Shown here: positions 31,064 through 38,663 of the stretch, in pieces | How the letters are laid out: every line of letters starts with the position of its first letter | Position numbering within the stretch: position 1 is the first letter of the stretch | Source: Mycobacterium senriense | GTDB lineage: Bacteria > Actinomycetota > Actinomycetes > Mycobacteriales > Mycobacteriaceae | NCBI RefSeq assembly: GCF_019668465.1 | Contig: NZ_AP024828.1 | Coordinates: forward strand, 2,356,001-2,420,000 | DNA: 64,000 bases | Direction: 5' to 3' | The notes under the pieces: generated by a model | Database searches by the model: none | What the model saw: the letters and a program-made list of their open reading frames with translations, nothing else | What the model was told of the DNA's origin: nothing | Translations under genes and position numbers: made by a program

Positions 31064-32145
31064 GCACCTCGGAATTCGACAGCTTCCGCCCGCCGGAACC
31101 CAAGGGCGGCAGGCGCCGCAAAGGCAGGCGCGCGGGCCGTCGCGGCGGCGGCGACGGGTCACGCGAGATGCCGATGGTTCCCGACGCCGAATTCACCTCG
31201 TATTACGGACGTCCGGTGGTCAAGCCGGCGCCATGGGGACACGAGGTGGCGGCGTACCTCTTCCTGGGCGGCGTCGCCGGCGGATCCGGTCTGCTGGCGG
31301 CCGGCGCCCAGCTCACCGGGCGAAACACGTTGCGCCGCAACACCAGGCTGTCCGCCCTGATCGCGGTGTCGCTCGGCGCCGTCGCCCTGGTGAAGGACCT
31401 AGGCCGCCCCGAGCGTTTCGTCAACATGCTGCGGACGGTCAAGCTGACCTCGCCGATGAGCATCGGCTCCTGGATCCTCAGCTTCTTCTCCGCCGGCATC
31501 GGCGTCGCCGCGGCCGCCGAGGTGGACCGGATGACCGGCGAGCGAATCCCGTTGGGCCCGTTGCGGCCCGTCCTGCGCGCCGTGGAGGGACCGGCCGGAC
31601 TGGAAGCCGCCGTCTTCGCGGCACCGCTGGCCGTCTACACCGCGGTGCTGCTCACCGACACCGCGACCCCGACCTGGAACGCCGCGTATCGGGACCTGCC
31701 GTTCGTGTTCGTCAGCTCGGCGAGCCTGGCCGCGTCGGGGTTGGCCATGATCACCACCGGGGTCGCCGAGGCGGGGCCGGCCCGCAAGCTGGCGGTCATC
31801 GGCGCCGTCGGTGACCTGATCTCCGCCAGGTTCACCGAGTACCGGATGGACCCGGTGGCCCGGGAACCGCTGCATCACGGCACGCCCGGGCGGCTGCTGT
31901 CGCTCAGCGAATGGCTTGCCGCCGCAGGGGGTTTGGGCGCGCTGCTGGGCGGACGCCACCGCGGTGTCGCCGTCCTGTCCGGCGTGACGTTGCTGACGGC
32001 GTCGGCGCTGCTGCGGTTCGGCTTCTTCGAGGCGGGCAAGGAATCGGCCGGTGACCCCCGCTACACGATCGAGCCGCAGAAGCGCAGGCTCGCCGCCCGC
32101 CGGGCGGCCGGCGTCACCGGGGACTCCATCACCACCGCGGACTGA
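31060..32145 (+). CDS. NrfD/PsrC-type membrane subunit of formate dehydrogenase
   Basis: The 361-residue protein starts with a basic cytosolic tail (GGRRRKGRRAGRRGG), then EFTSYYGRPVVKPAPWG and about eight membrane segments typical of NrfD-type quinone-reactive subunits. It would anchor FdhAB and hand electrons to menaquinone. The GTG start overlaps the fdhB stop by four bases (GTGA). With FdhA lacking a Tat signal, formate would be oxidised on the cytosolic side. It replaces the cytochrome b subunit of the E. coli FdnI type. Confidence 0.88.
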   Translation: MSTSEFDSFRPPEPKGGRRRKGRRAGRRGGGDGSREMPMVPDAEFTSYYGRPVVKPAPWGHEVAAYLFLGGVAGGSGLLAAGAQLTGRNTLRRNTRLSALIAVSLGAVALVKDLGRPERFVNMLRTVKLTSPMSIGSWILSFFSAGIGVAAAAEVDRMTGERIPLGPLRPVLRAVEGPAGLEAAVFAAPLAVYTAVLLTDTATPTWNAAYRDLPFVFVSSASLAASGLAMITTGVAEAGPARKLAVIGAVGDLISARFTEYRMDPVAREPLHHGTPGRLLSLSEWLAAAGGLGALLGGRHRGVAVLSGVTLLTASALLRFGFFEAGKESAGDPRYTIEPQKRRLAARRAAGVTGDSITTAD

Positions 32146-32165
32146 ACGCCGGGGTCGTTTGCGCC

Positions 32166-32185
32166 CGGAGTAGCCGGGTACTCCG
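32166..32185 (+). promoter_or_regulatory. Hairpin just before the F420-type oxidoreductase start
   Basis: CGGAGTA (32166-32172) and TACTCCG (32179-32185) form a perfect 7-bp stem around GCCGGG, six bases before the ATG at 32192. No T-run follows, so it is a poor terminator. It occupies the place of a ribosome site; no Shine-Dalgarno sequence is visible. It could be an operator or block translation. Confidence 0.4.
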
Positions 32186-32191
32186 TCACGC

Positions 32192-33178
32192 ATGACGAAT
32201 TTTGGCTACACTTTGATGACCGAACAGAGTGGACCCAAAGACCTTGTCCGGTATGCGGTTTCGGCTGAAGAGCGCGGTTTCGACTTTCACGTGTGCAGCG
32301 ACCACTTCTCGCCGTGGCTCACTTCGCAGGGACACGCGCCGAATGCCTGGGCGGTGTTGGGTGCGGTGGCGCAGGCCACCGAGCGGGTCGACCTCTACAC
32401 CTATGTGACCTGCCCGACGATGCGGTATCACCCCGCGATCGTCGCCCAGCAGGCGGCTACCGTGCAGATCCTGTCCGACGGCCGGTTCACCCTGGGCCTG
32501 GGCAGCGGCGAAAACCTGAACGAACACGTCGTCGGCAAAGGCTGGCCGACCGTCACGCGCCGGCAGGACATGCTGCGCGAGGCCATCAAAATCATCCGCG
32601 AGCTGTTCGGCGGGCAACTGGTCGACTTCACCGGCGACTATTTCCACGTCGATTCGGCGCGGCTGTGGGACGTACCGGACGTTCCGGTCGGCATCGGGGT
32701 GGCCATCGGCGGCACCAGGGCCGTCGACAAGTTCGCCAAGCTGGCCGACCATCTGATCGCCACGGAACCCGAGAACGAACTCGTCGACGCCTGGCACGGC
32801 GCCCGCCAGGCCGCCAATCTCGCCGGGGGTGGGCGGGTGGTCGGCCAGATACCGGTGTCCTGGGACCCCGACCGTGACACCGCCGTCAAACGCGCGCACG
32901 ACCAGTTCCGCTGGTTTGCCGGCGGCTGGAAGGTCAACGCCGACCTGCCGACGCCGGCCGGCTTCGCCGGCGCGACCCAGTATGTGCGGCCCGAAGACGT
33001 CGCCGAGACCATTCCCTGCGGTCCTGACCTCGACGCGATCGTCGCGGGCGTCCGGCCCTACTGGGAAGCCGGGTTCACCGACATCGCCCTCGTGCAGATC
33101 GGCGGCGAAACCCAGGAACGCTTCCTCGACCAAGCTGCGGAGCCTTTGCTGGCGGCGCTGCGCGACGCAGCAAACTGA
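32192..33178 (+). CDS. F420-dependent LLM-class oxidoreductase
   Basis: The 328-residue luciferase-like TIM barrel belongs to the F420-dependent glucose-6-phosphate dehydrogenase-like group: FGYTLMTEQSGPKDLVRYAVSAEERGF at the start, HVCSDHFSPWL near residue 36, YVTCPTMRYHPAIVAQQAAT near 72 and FTLGLGSGENLNEHV near 100. The substrate is unknown; it need not act on glucose 6-phosphate. It follows nrfD by 46 bp with a hairpin between, so it may or may not share the formate dehydrogenase transcript. Confidence 0.85.
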   Translation: MTNFGYTLMTEQSGPKDLVRYAVSAEERGFDFHVCSDHFSPWLTSQGHAPNAWAVLGAVAQATERVDLYTYVTCPTMRYHPAIVAQQAATVQILSDGRFTLGLGSGENLNEHVVGKGWPTVTRRQDMLREAIKIIRELFGGQLVDFTGDYFHVDSARLWDVPDVPVGIGVAIGGTRAVDKFAKLADHLIATEPENELVDAWHGARQAANLAGGGRVVGQIPVSWDPDRDTAVKRAHDQFRWFAGGWKVNADLPTPAGFAGATQYVRPEDVAETIPCGPDLDAIVAGVRPYWEAGFTDIALVQIGGETQERFLDQAAEPLLAALRDAAN

Positions 33179-33183
33179 TCGCA

Positions 33184-33209
33184 GGTTTGACCGCCGCGCA
33201 CCCGGGTAT
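33184..33209 (+). promoter_or_regulatory. SigF-type promoter, perfect match
   Basis: GGTTT (33184-33188), 15 bases, GGGTAT (33204-33209) matches the SigF consensus at every position. It lies in the 190-bp gap before the small membrane protein gene at 33369 and would give a leader of about 150 bases. It is the clearest such promoter in the window. Confidence 0.7.
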
Positions 33210-33368
33210 CCGGCTCGCAGTCGTGCGCAGCCAGCCGACGCGCGTCGGACGCCGGTGGAGCTGGGACGTGAACCGGGCGTTCCGGCGTGCGTTGGCCTTA
33301 ACACGCTGCTGCCGACACAGCCGGCCTGCAGGCATCCGCGATCCGGCAAAAGCAGGGGGAGTGAACGT

Positions 33369-33776
33369 ATGAGCGATCAAAGCGGCGACACCACGACCAC
33401 ACTCGTCAAGGCGCTCAGCGGCGCCAGTTTCGGCCTGGGTGTGAGTGAAATGGTGGCCCCGGGGAAAGTCGCCGCCATCGCGGGCGTGGACGACACCGTC
33501 CGGTCGCGGCGGGTGATCCGCGCGCTCGGGGTGCGCGAATGCGGCCATGGCGCGGCGCTGCTGGCCGGGCCGCCCCAGCTGGTGTGGACCCGCGTGGCCG
33601 GTGACGTCCTGGACATGGCGCTGTTGATCGCGGGTGTGGTCGCCCGCGGGCCGGGGCGCCGGCGCCAGGGTGTCATTTCGGCCACGCTGCTCTCCGGCAT
33701 CGCCGGACTCGACCTCTACACGGCGTTGCGAACCAGCGGGGTTCGACACGGCGCTCCGCAGCTACGAGCTGTTTGA
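33369..33776 (+). CDS. Small membrane protein with GDVLDMALL motif
   Basis: The 135-residue protein resembles the small helical domain found alone or ahead of cyclase/dehydrase (SRPBCC) domains in actinobacteria: SFGLGVSEMVAPGKVAAIAGV, RALGVRECGHGAALL and RVAGDVLDMALLIAG, with two to four membrane helices. The ATG follows AGGGGGAGTG. It lies 31 bp before the DJ-1/PfpI gene and behind a SigF-type promoter, so both are probably general-stress genes. Biochemical role unknown. Confidence 0.65.
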   Translation: MSDQSGDTTTTLVKALSGASFGLGVSEMVAPGKVAAIAGVDDTVRSRRVIRALGVRECGHGAALLAGPPQLVWTRVAGDVLDMALLIAGVVARGPGRRRQGVISATLLSGIAGLDLYTALRTSGVRHGAPQLRAV

Positions 33777-33807
33777 TCCGACGGGTGATGCAGGAAAGGA
33801 TTCGACG

Positions 33808-34362
33808 ATGTCAAATGAATTGCAGGGCAAGACGATAGCGATTCTGGCGGCTGACGGCGTGGAAAAGGTGGAACTCGAAGAGCCGCGTGCGGCGCTGCAG
33901 GATGCCGGCGCCCGGGTGCAGCTGCTGTCCCTGAAGGACGGCGAAATCCAGGCACGCAACCACGATCTCGAACCGGCCGGAACGTTCGCCGTCGACCGAA
34001 AGGTATCCGAGGCGTCGGTGGACGAATATGACGGCCTGGTGCTGCCGGGCGGCACCGTCAACCCGGACAAGCTGCGGATGGACAGCTCCGCGGTGTCCTT
34101 CGTCCGTGATTTCGTCGGGTCGGGCAAGCCGGTGGCGGCTATCTGCCATGGGCCCTGGACACTGGTGGAAGCCGGTGTGGCAGTGGGCCGCACGCTGACG
34201 TCCTATCCCAGCATTCGCACCGATCTGCGCAATGCGGGTGCACGCGTCGTCGACGAGGAGGTCGCAGTCGACGGCAATCTGATCACGAGCCGCTCGCCGT
34301 CGGACCTCCCGGCGTTCTGCGCGACCATCCTCAAACAGTTCGCCCATGCGACGGCGGGTTAG
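33808..34362 (+). CDS. DJ-1/PfpI-family protein
   Basis: The 184-residue class I glutamine-amidotransferase-like protein has the nucleophile elbow AAICHGPWTL near residue 115 and the acid residue region VEKVELEEPRAAL. Members act as proteases, glyoxalases or protein deglycases; which applies is not decidable here. GGAAAGGA precedes the ATG. It shares a likely SigF-driven transcript with the gene before it. Homologues are often general-stress proteins. Confidence 0.85.
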   Translation: MSNELQGKTIAILAADGVEKVELEEPRAALQDAGARVQLLSLKDGEIQARNHDLEPAGTFAVDRKVSEASVDEYDGLVLPGGTVNPDKLRMDSSAVSFVRDFVGSGKPVAAICHGPWTLVEAGVAVGRTLTSYPSIRTDLRNAGARVVDEEVAVDGNLITSRSPSDLPAFCATILKQFAHATAG

Positions 34363-34468
34363 CCGCCAAGACTTTCCGGCTGGTCCGTTTGAATTCGCCG
34401 GTTTGCGGGCATTATCCCGCCAAGCCGTGATGAACGGCAATCTTTGTAGGGTTCTCGAAAGGCCAACA

Positions 34469-35158
34469 GTGACAACCACGTATCCCGAGCCCGCTATCTC
34501 GCCCGTTCCGAACGTGTATCAGCCGCAAGAGGACTCTCGACTGCTGGTCGACGTGATGCATGACACCGGCCTGATCCCGGGGCGGCGGGTCCTCGACCTG
34601 TGCACCGGCAGCGGCTTCGTCGCCATCGCGGCCGCCGCGATGGGATGCGCCGGTGCCACGGCGTTCGACATCTGCCCGCAAGCGGTGCGCTGCGCCCGGG
34701 AAAACGCGGCGGTGGCCGGTGTCGAGGTCGATGTGCGCGAAGGATCGTGGATCGCGGCGGTGGATTTAGCGCCGTTCGACGTGGTCGTGTCGAACCCGCC
34801 CTATGTGCCCACGCCGCCCGGTGCGGAGATGGAAGAGATCTGCCCGACCGCGGGCCCGTCCTGGGCGTGGAACGCCGGTGTGGACGGCCGGATGATCCTC
34901 GACCCGCTGTGTGAGTCGGCACCAAAGCTGCTGCGCGACGGCGGATCCCTGCTGCTGGTGCATTCCGCGCTCGCCGGCGTTCAGCAGTCCCTGGATTCGC
35001 TGAAGTGGGCCGGCATGGATGCGAAAGTGATTGCCTCCAAATGGATACCGTTCGGCCCGGTGATGTCTTCCCGGGCGGAGTGGCTGGAGGAGGTCGGCCT
35101 GATCCCGCGCGGGCGCCGGGAAGAAGAGCTGATCGTGATCCGCGCGGAGAAGCGATGA
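34469..35158 (+). CDS. PrmC/HemK-like methyltransferase
   Basis: It is a 229-residue class I SAM methyltransferase. VYQPQEDSRLLVDVM is the N-terminal part of the HemK2/Mtq2-like group, VLDLCTGSGFVAIAAA is motif I, and VVSNPPYVPTP is the NPPY motif that places a glutamine or similar amide side chain in the active site. It lacks the N-terminal helical domain of PrmC, so it is the short type. Its stop overlaps the start of the CDGSH gene (ATGA). The GTG at 34469 is the best start; the frame is open to 34346. A target other than release factor is likely. Confidence 0.82.
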   Translation: MTTTYPEPAISPVPNVYQPQEDSRLLVDVMHDTGLIPGRRVLDLCTGSGFVAIAAAAMGCAGATAFDICPQAVRCARENAAVAGVEVDVREGSWIAAVDLAPFDVVVSNPPYVPTPPGAEMEEICPTAGPSWAWNAGVDGRMILDPLCESAPKLLRDGGSLLLVHSALAGVQQSLDSLKWAGMDAKVIASKWIPFGPVMSSRAEWLEEVGLIPRGRREEELIVIRAEKR

Positions 35159-35409
35159 CCACCACCCGGGTGCAGGTGGTGCCCAACGGCCCGGTGCTGG
35201 TGTCGGGTCCGGTGCGCATCGAGATGCCCGGCGGCGTGGTCGTCGAATCCGACCGCTTCATGGTGGCCATCTGCACCTGCCGCCGCAGCGGCCGCTACCC
35301 GCTTTGCGACACCAGCCATCGCCGGTGCCGGCGCCTCAAGACGCCGGCAAGCCCGTCTGCTCCAGCGGCCTCCGCAGCGACGTCTGATTCCGCCCCCACG
35401 ACGTCATAA
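35155..35409 (+). CDS. CDGSH iron-sulfur (mitoNEET-type) protein
   Basis: The 84-residue protein carries Cys40, Cys42, Cys51 and His55 (CTCRRSGRYPLCDTSH), the three-Cys one-His ligand set of a CDGSH 2Fe-2S cluster, with GPVLVSGPVRIEMPGG upstream. The cluster should be redox-active and labile. The start overlaps the methyltransferase stop by four bases. Its last 25 codons (Ser/Ala/Pro-rich, probably disordered) overlap the end of the opposite-strand diiron gene by 74 bp. Confidence 0.88.
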   Translation: MTTTRVQVVPNGPVLVSGPVRIEMPGGVVVESDRFMVAICTCRRSGRYPLCDTSHRRCRRLKTPASPSAPAASAATSDSAPTTS

Positions 35410-36376
35410 TCCGTTCTGCCAAGCGGTCTTCGACTGCCGCATGGGCACGGATGCCGAAGATGACGTCGTGCTCGAGCCGTGGATCCTGGGCGACGAGATC
35501 GCCCACCACATCGTTGCGCACGACGTGTTCGTGCACCGCGTCGGCCTCGACGTGTTCGCTGTAGAACTCGATGCAGGCCGCCGGTGCCTGCAGGCGACGC
35601 AAGGCCTTCACCATGCGCTGCGATCCCGGCGGTGAGGTGATCTCCGTCGAGGCGAAGTGCCCGATCGCCGCGCCGCGCATAGAGCGGTGCAGACCGAACA
35701 GTGACATGAGGTTGACCACCGCCAAGGATTCGGCGGGCACCGAGTCGACGTAACCCCAATACGTGGCGTCCAGACCCGCCGCGCTCAGCAGGTCGGCGAA
35801 CAGCTGCTGGTGCAGCCGCGATCCCCGTCCGGCGCCGTATTCGTCGAATTCGATTGCCACAAACGCCGCTTTCGCCACGCCCGTCAGGCGCGGGATGGCA
35901 AAAGCATGCGGATCGCCCTCTTTGAGGTGGTACAGGGAGCGATGTACGAAGTATTCGCACATCTGCTCCCAGGTTCCGGTGTCACGCAGGTAATACGACG
36001 GACCGGTGCCGTCGACGGGTTCGACCGTGAGCGCTTCCATCTCGGCTGCCGCCGTCTGATCGGGATCGATGTGCCCGACGTCGCGGCGCACGCCGGCCAG
36101 GAACACCCGCTCCAGTTCGGCGCGCAGCCCCAGCAGCGCGGGATTCCACTCCCAGGCAGGGTCCACGCCGGCGAGACCGCGGTAGTGCAGCTCGTAGCAC
36201 ATCGACAGCGCCAGTTGCAGATCAAGGCCGTAGGGATCGGAATCGCGCACCGAGGAGCCGATACGCGCCAGGTGGTCGACCGACGGTGGACCGGCCAGCG
36301 CGCAGCGCACGGCTGTTGACAGGGGCCCGTGCGCCGCAGGCAGCATGGGTTCGGTCAGTGTCGATGCGTGGGTCAC
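35336..36376 (-). CDS. Heme-oxygenase-like diiron protein (iron-containing redox enzyme family)
   Basis: The 346-residue helical protein has a C-terminal half with the metal-ligand pattern of heme-oxygenase-like diiron oxidases: E176-F-D-E179 (AIEFDEYGAG), His189, then E274-H275-x3-D279-x2-H282 (FYSEHVEADAVHEH). Relatives include UndA, SznF and BesC, which perform varied oxidations. A longer start at 36442 would overlap the gene upstream; GTG 36376 is preferred because a SigF-type promoter ends ten bases before it. It is the last gene of the stressosome operon and converges on a CDGSH gene. Substrate unknown. Confidence 0.78.
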   Translation of the reverse strand: MTHASTLTEPMLPAAHGPLSTAVRCALAGPPSVDHLARIGSSVRDSDPYGLDLQLALSMCYELHYRGLAGVDPAWEWNPALLGLRAELERVFLAGVRRDVGHIDPDQTAAAEMEALTVEPVDGTGPSYYLRDTGTWEQMCEYFVHRSLYHLKEGDPHAFAIPRLTGVAKAAFVAIEFDEYGAGRGSRLHQQLFADLLSAAGLDATYWGYVDSVPAESLAVVNLMSLFGLHRSMRGAAIGHFASTEITSPPGSQRMVKALRRLQAPAACIEFYSEHVEADAVHEHVVRNDVVGDLVAQDPRLEHDVIFGIRAHAAVEDRLAERIMTSWGRNQTSLRRPLEQTGLPAS

Positions 36377-36385
36377 GTCGGTGTC

Positions 36386-36411
36386 TACCCGCTGCGCGGG
36401 TCGGGCAAACG
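36386..36411 (-). promoter_or_regulatory. SigF-type promoter before the diiron gene
   Basis: On the minus strand CGTTT (36411-36407), 16 bases, GGGTA (36390-36386): four of five and five of five matches to the SigF consensus. The GTG start of the diiron gene is ten bases further, so the message would be nearly leaderless. It would let SigF drive the last gene independently of the stressosome genes upstream. Confidence 0.5.
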
Positions 36412-36428
36412 GCGGGGCAGGCCGGCCG

Positions 36429-38663
36429 CTAACGGCCGTCACGCGCCTCAGACGGCCGTTGAGGCAGGCGGAAGGTGATGTCCGCGGTGGTGCCGCCGGC
36501 CGTTTTATCGAGCTCCATCGAGTCGCTGAGCATCTGCATCAGCGGTAGGCCGCGTCCGCCGTTGCCCGGGGGGATGGCCGGCGCCTTCCACGACCCGTAA
36601 TCGGTGATCCGGGTGCGCACTTCGCCGTCGGCGATACTTACCTCGAGCAGCATGGTTCCGGCGGCGAATCCACGGTAGGCGTGTTCGACACAATTGGTGC
36701 ACGCCTCGTTGACGACCAGCACGATGTCGGCGGCCCGGTCCTCCGTCACGCCACCGGCGTGCAGCCAGTCGGCCAGGCGATGCCGGATGAGGACCAATTG
36801 ATCCGCGGTGGCGCCGGTCTCGATCCGCAGGGGCGTGTGCTGGTGCCGGTAGATCACCATCGCGACGTCGTCGTCATACCCCGCCGCCGGGGAAAGTTCG
36901 CGAAGCACCACGTCGGCGACGGTATCCAGCGGCGACGTCATGGTCTGTGCCAGAACGTCTGCCGCACGGGCGATTCCGTCATCGATCGACTCATGCTTGC
37001 GTTCGACGAGCCCGTCCGTGAACAACATCAGCGTCGAGCCGGGCGGCAGCACCTGGGTGGTCTGCGGACGCGGCTCGGTGCGGCGGACCGCCAGCGGCAC
37101 CGACGCGGCATCGGTCAACATCGTCGTCGTGCCGGGCTCCGGGCCGGCCAGCACGGCCGGCATGTGGCCGGCGTTGCTGTACTGCAGCACCCCGGTCTCG
37201 GTGTCCAGGATCGCCAGGAACACGGTCGTGCAGTACGCGTTCGGGATGAGCGAGGCCGCCGAGTCCAGCTGATCGAGCAGCACGGCGGGCTCGGCGCCGT
37301 TGATCAGCAACGCCCGCGCGGAACTGCGCAGCTGACCCATGATCGCGGCGGCAGGCAGGCCGCGACCCACGCAGTCTCCGACGACGATGCCGATGTGGTG
37401 TTCACCGATCGGCAGCACGTCGTACCAGTCACCGCCAATCTCCAAGGGCGGCACCGCGGGTTCGTAGCGAACGGCGAAACCCGGCGGCGGCTGAACCGGC
37501 GGGAGCATGGCCCGTTGCAACGTCAGCGACGTCTCACGCGCGCTCTCGAACTGGCGCACGTGCTGCATGGCCAGGCTCAGGTGCCCGATGAGCACGGTGA
37601 CCAGCAGCCGATCCTCCCCGCTGACCCAGCGAGGGGTGCGCAGCTCCAGCCACAACGCCAGGTCTCCGGTACCGGAGAGCACCGCGATCAACCCCTGTGC
37701 CTTGCCGGGATGGTCAGGTTCCTCAATCGTTCTCGCCGTCAACGGCAGTTGGTGACGCGCATCTTGAAAAGTATTGCGCAACCATGGATCCAGCGTGCGC
37801 CACGATAAGGCCGAGGACTCGCCCGCCACTTGGACCGTCGGGTCGCCTTCGCCGTTCGGCCACGATACCGCGATCACCCGTTGCACATCGATTGCCGTTC
37901 TGCACTCCTCGAGGGTTATCGACAGCAGCTCGTCCACGCTCTTGGCGACCGCGACAGCGGTGGCCAGACGCAGCACCGCGCTTTCCCGGGCCGCGAAGGC
38001 GCGCTCGGCGGTGACGTCACGGATCGTTCCGACGTAGATGTCTCGATCGCTGCCGGATTCCTTGACCGCGTTGATGCTGAACTTCACCCACGCCAGATGC
38101 CCGTCGGCATGGCGGATCGGTGTTTCGTAATCGGCCCTGCCGTGGCGCAGAACCAGCGTTACCTGTTCGGCTGCCGTCTTCGTGTCGACCATCCAGGGGT
38201 GCGGCCACCGGTACGGCAGGCCCTCGTGGGGAAACCCGAGGATCTCGATGAAGGCGTTGTTTATCTCGACCACGGAGCCCTCGTGATCGGCGACGAAGAA
38301 GCCTTCCTGCAGCGAATTCACCAGTGCGGTGCGGAATTTGTCGCGGTCGGCCAGCCCCTCGGCGCGGGCCCGCTGCTCGGCGTAGCGTCTGTTGCCGTCG
38401 ATGAAGCCGCGCGTCGCGACGTCAAGGGGAACCAGTAGCTGCAGGAGGAACTCCAGCGCGATCGGAGCATCGATGCGCACGTCTTGCGAGATTTCGAATA
38501 CCAGGCGGACATGTTGCTCGACGATGTCGAGCAGGCTGATCTGCTCCTTTAGGGCCCTGCGCCCGAGCTCGTTGCCGACCGACAGGCTCGCCTCGTCGTG
38601 TGAGGCCAGATAGGCGCGCAGCGCGGCCTCGTAATGCTCGTGAAAGTCGGTGTCGTCACTCAA
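36429..38663 (-). CDS. Stressosome output protein: RsbU-like N-terminus, PAS, GAF, PP2C phosphatase, kinase
   Basis: Domains of this 744-residue protein: an RsbU-like helical N-terminus (about 1-95; expected RsbT docking site), PAS (about 105-220; FFVADHEGSVVEINNAF), GAF (about 235-385), SpoIIE-type PP2C (about 400-605; GGDWYDVLPI, VVGDCVGRGLPAA, LMLFTDGLVER, YDDDVAMVIY) and an RsbW-like HATPase (about 615-735; NEACTNCVEHAY, GGRGLPLM). It can thus both remove and, if the ATPase is a kinase, add phosphate on STAS-domain anti-anti-sigma factors, and sense signals through PAS and GAF. It overlaps rsbX by four bases. RsfB, encoded 2.5 kb away, is the obvious substrate, by inference. Confidence 0.9.
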   Translation of the reverse strand: MSDDTDFHEHYEAALRAYLASHDEASLSVGNELGRRALKEQISLLDIVEQHVRLVFEISQDVRIDAPIALEFLLQLLVPLDVATRGFIDGNRRYAEQRARAEGLADRDKFRTALVNSLQEGFFVADHEGSVVEINNAFIEILGFPHEGLPYRWPHPWMVDTKTAAEQVTLVLRHGRADYETPIRHADGHLAWVKFSINAVKESGSDRDIYVGTIRDVTAERAFAARESAVLRLATAVAVAKSVDELLSITLEECRTAIDVQRVIAVSWPNGEGDPTVQVAGESSALSWRTLDPWLRNTFQDARHQLPLTARTIEEPDHPGKAQGLIAVLSGTGDLALWLELRTPRWVSGEDRLLVTVLIGHLSLAMQHVRQFESARETSLTLQRAMLPPVQPPPGFAVRYEPAVPPLEIGGDWYDVLPIGEHHIGIVVGDCVGRGLPAAAIMGQLRSSARALLINGAEPAVLLDQLDSAASLIPNAYCTTVFLAILDTETGVLQYSNAGHMPAVLAGPEPGTTTMLTDAASVPLAVRRTEPRPQTTQVLPPGSTLMLFTDGLVERKHESIDDGIARAADVLAQTMTSPLDTVADVVLRELSPAAGYDDDVAMVIYRHQHTPLRIETGATADQLVLIRHRLADWLHAGGVTEDRAADIVLVVNEACTNCVEHAYRGFAAGTMLLEVSIADGEVRTRITDYGSWKAPAIPPGNGGRGLPLMQMLSDSMELDKTAGGTTADITFRLPQRPSEARDGR

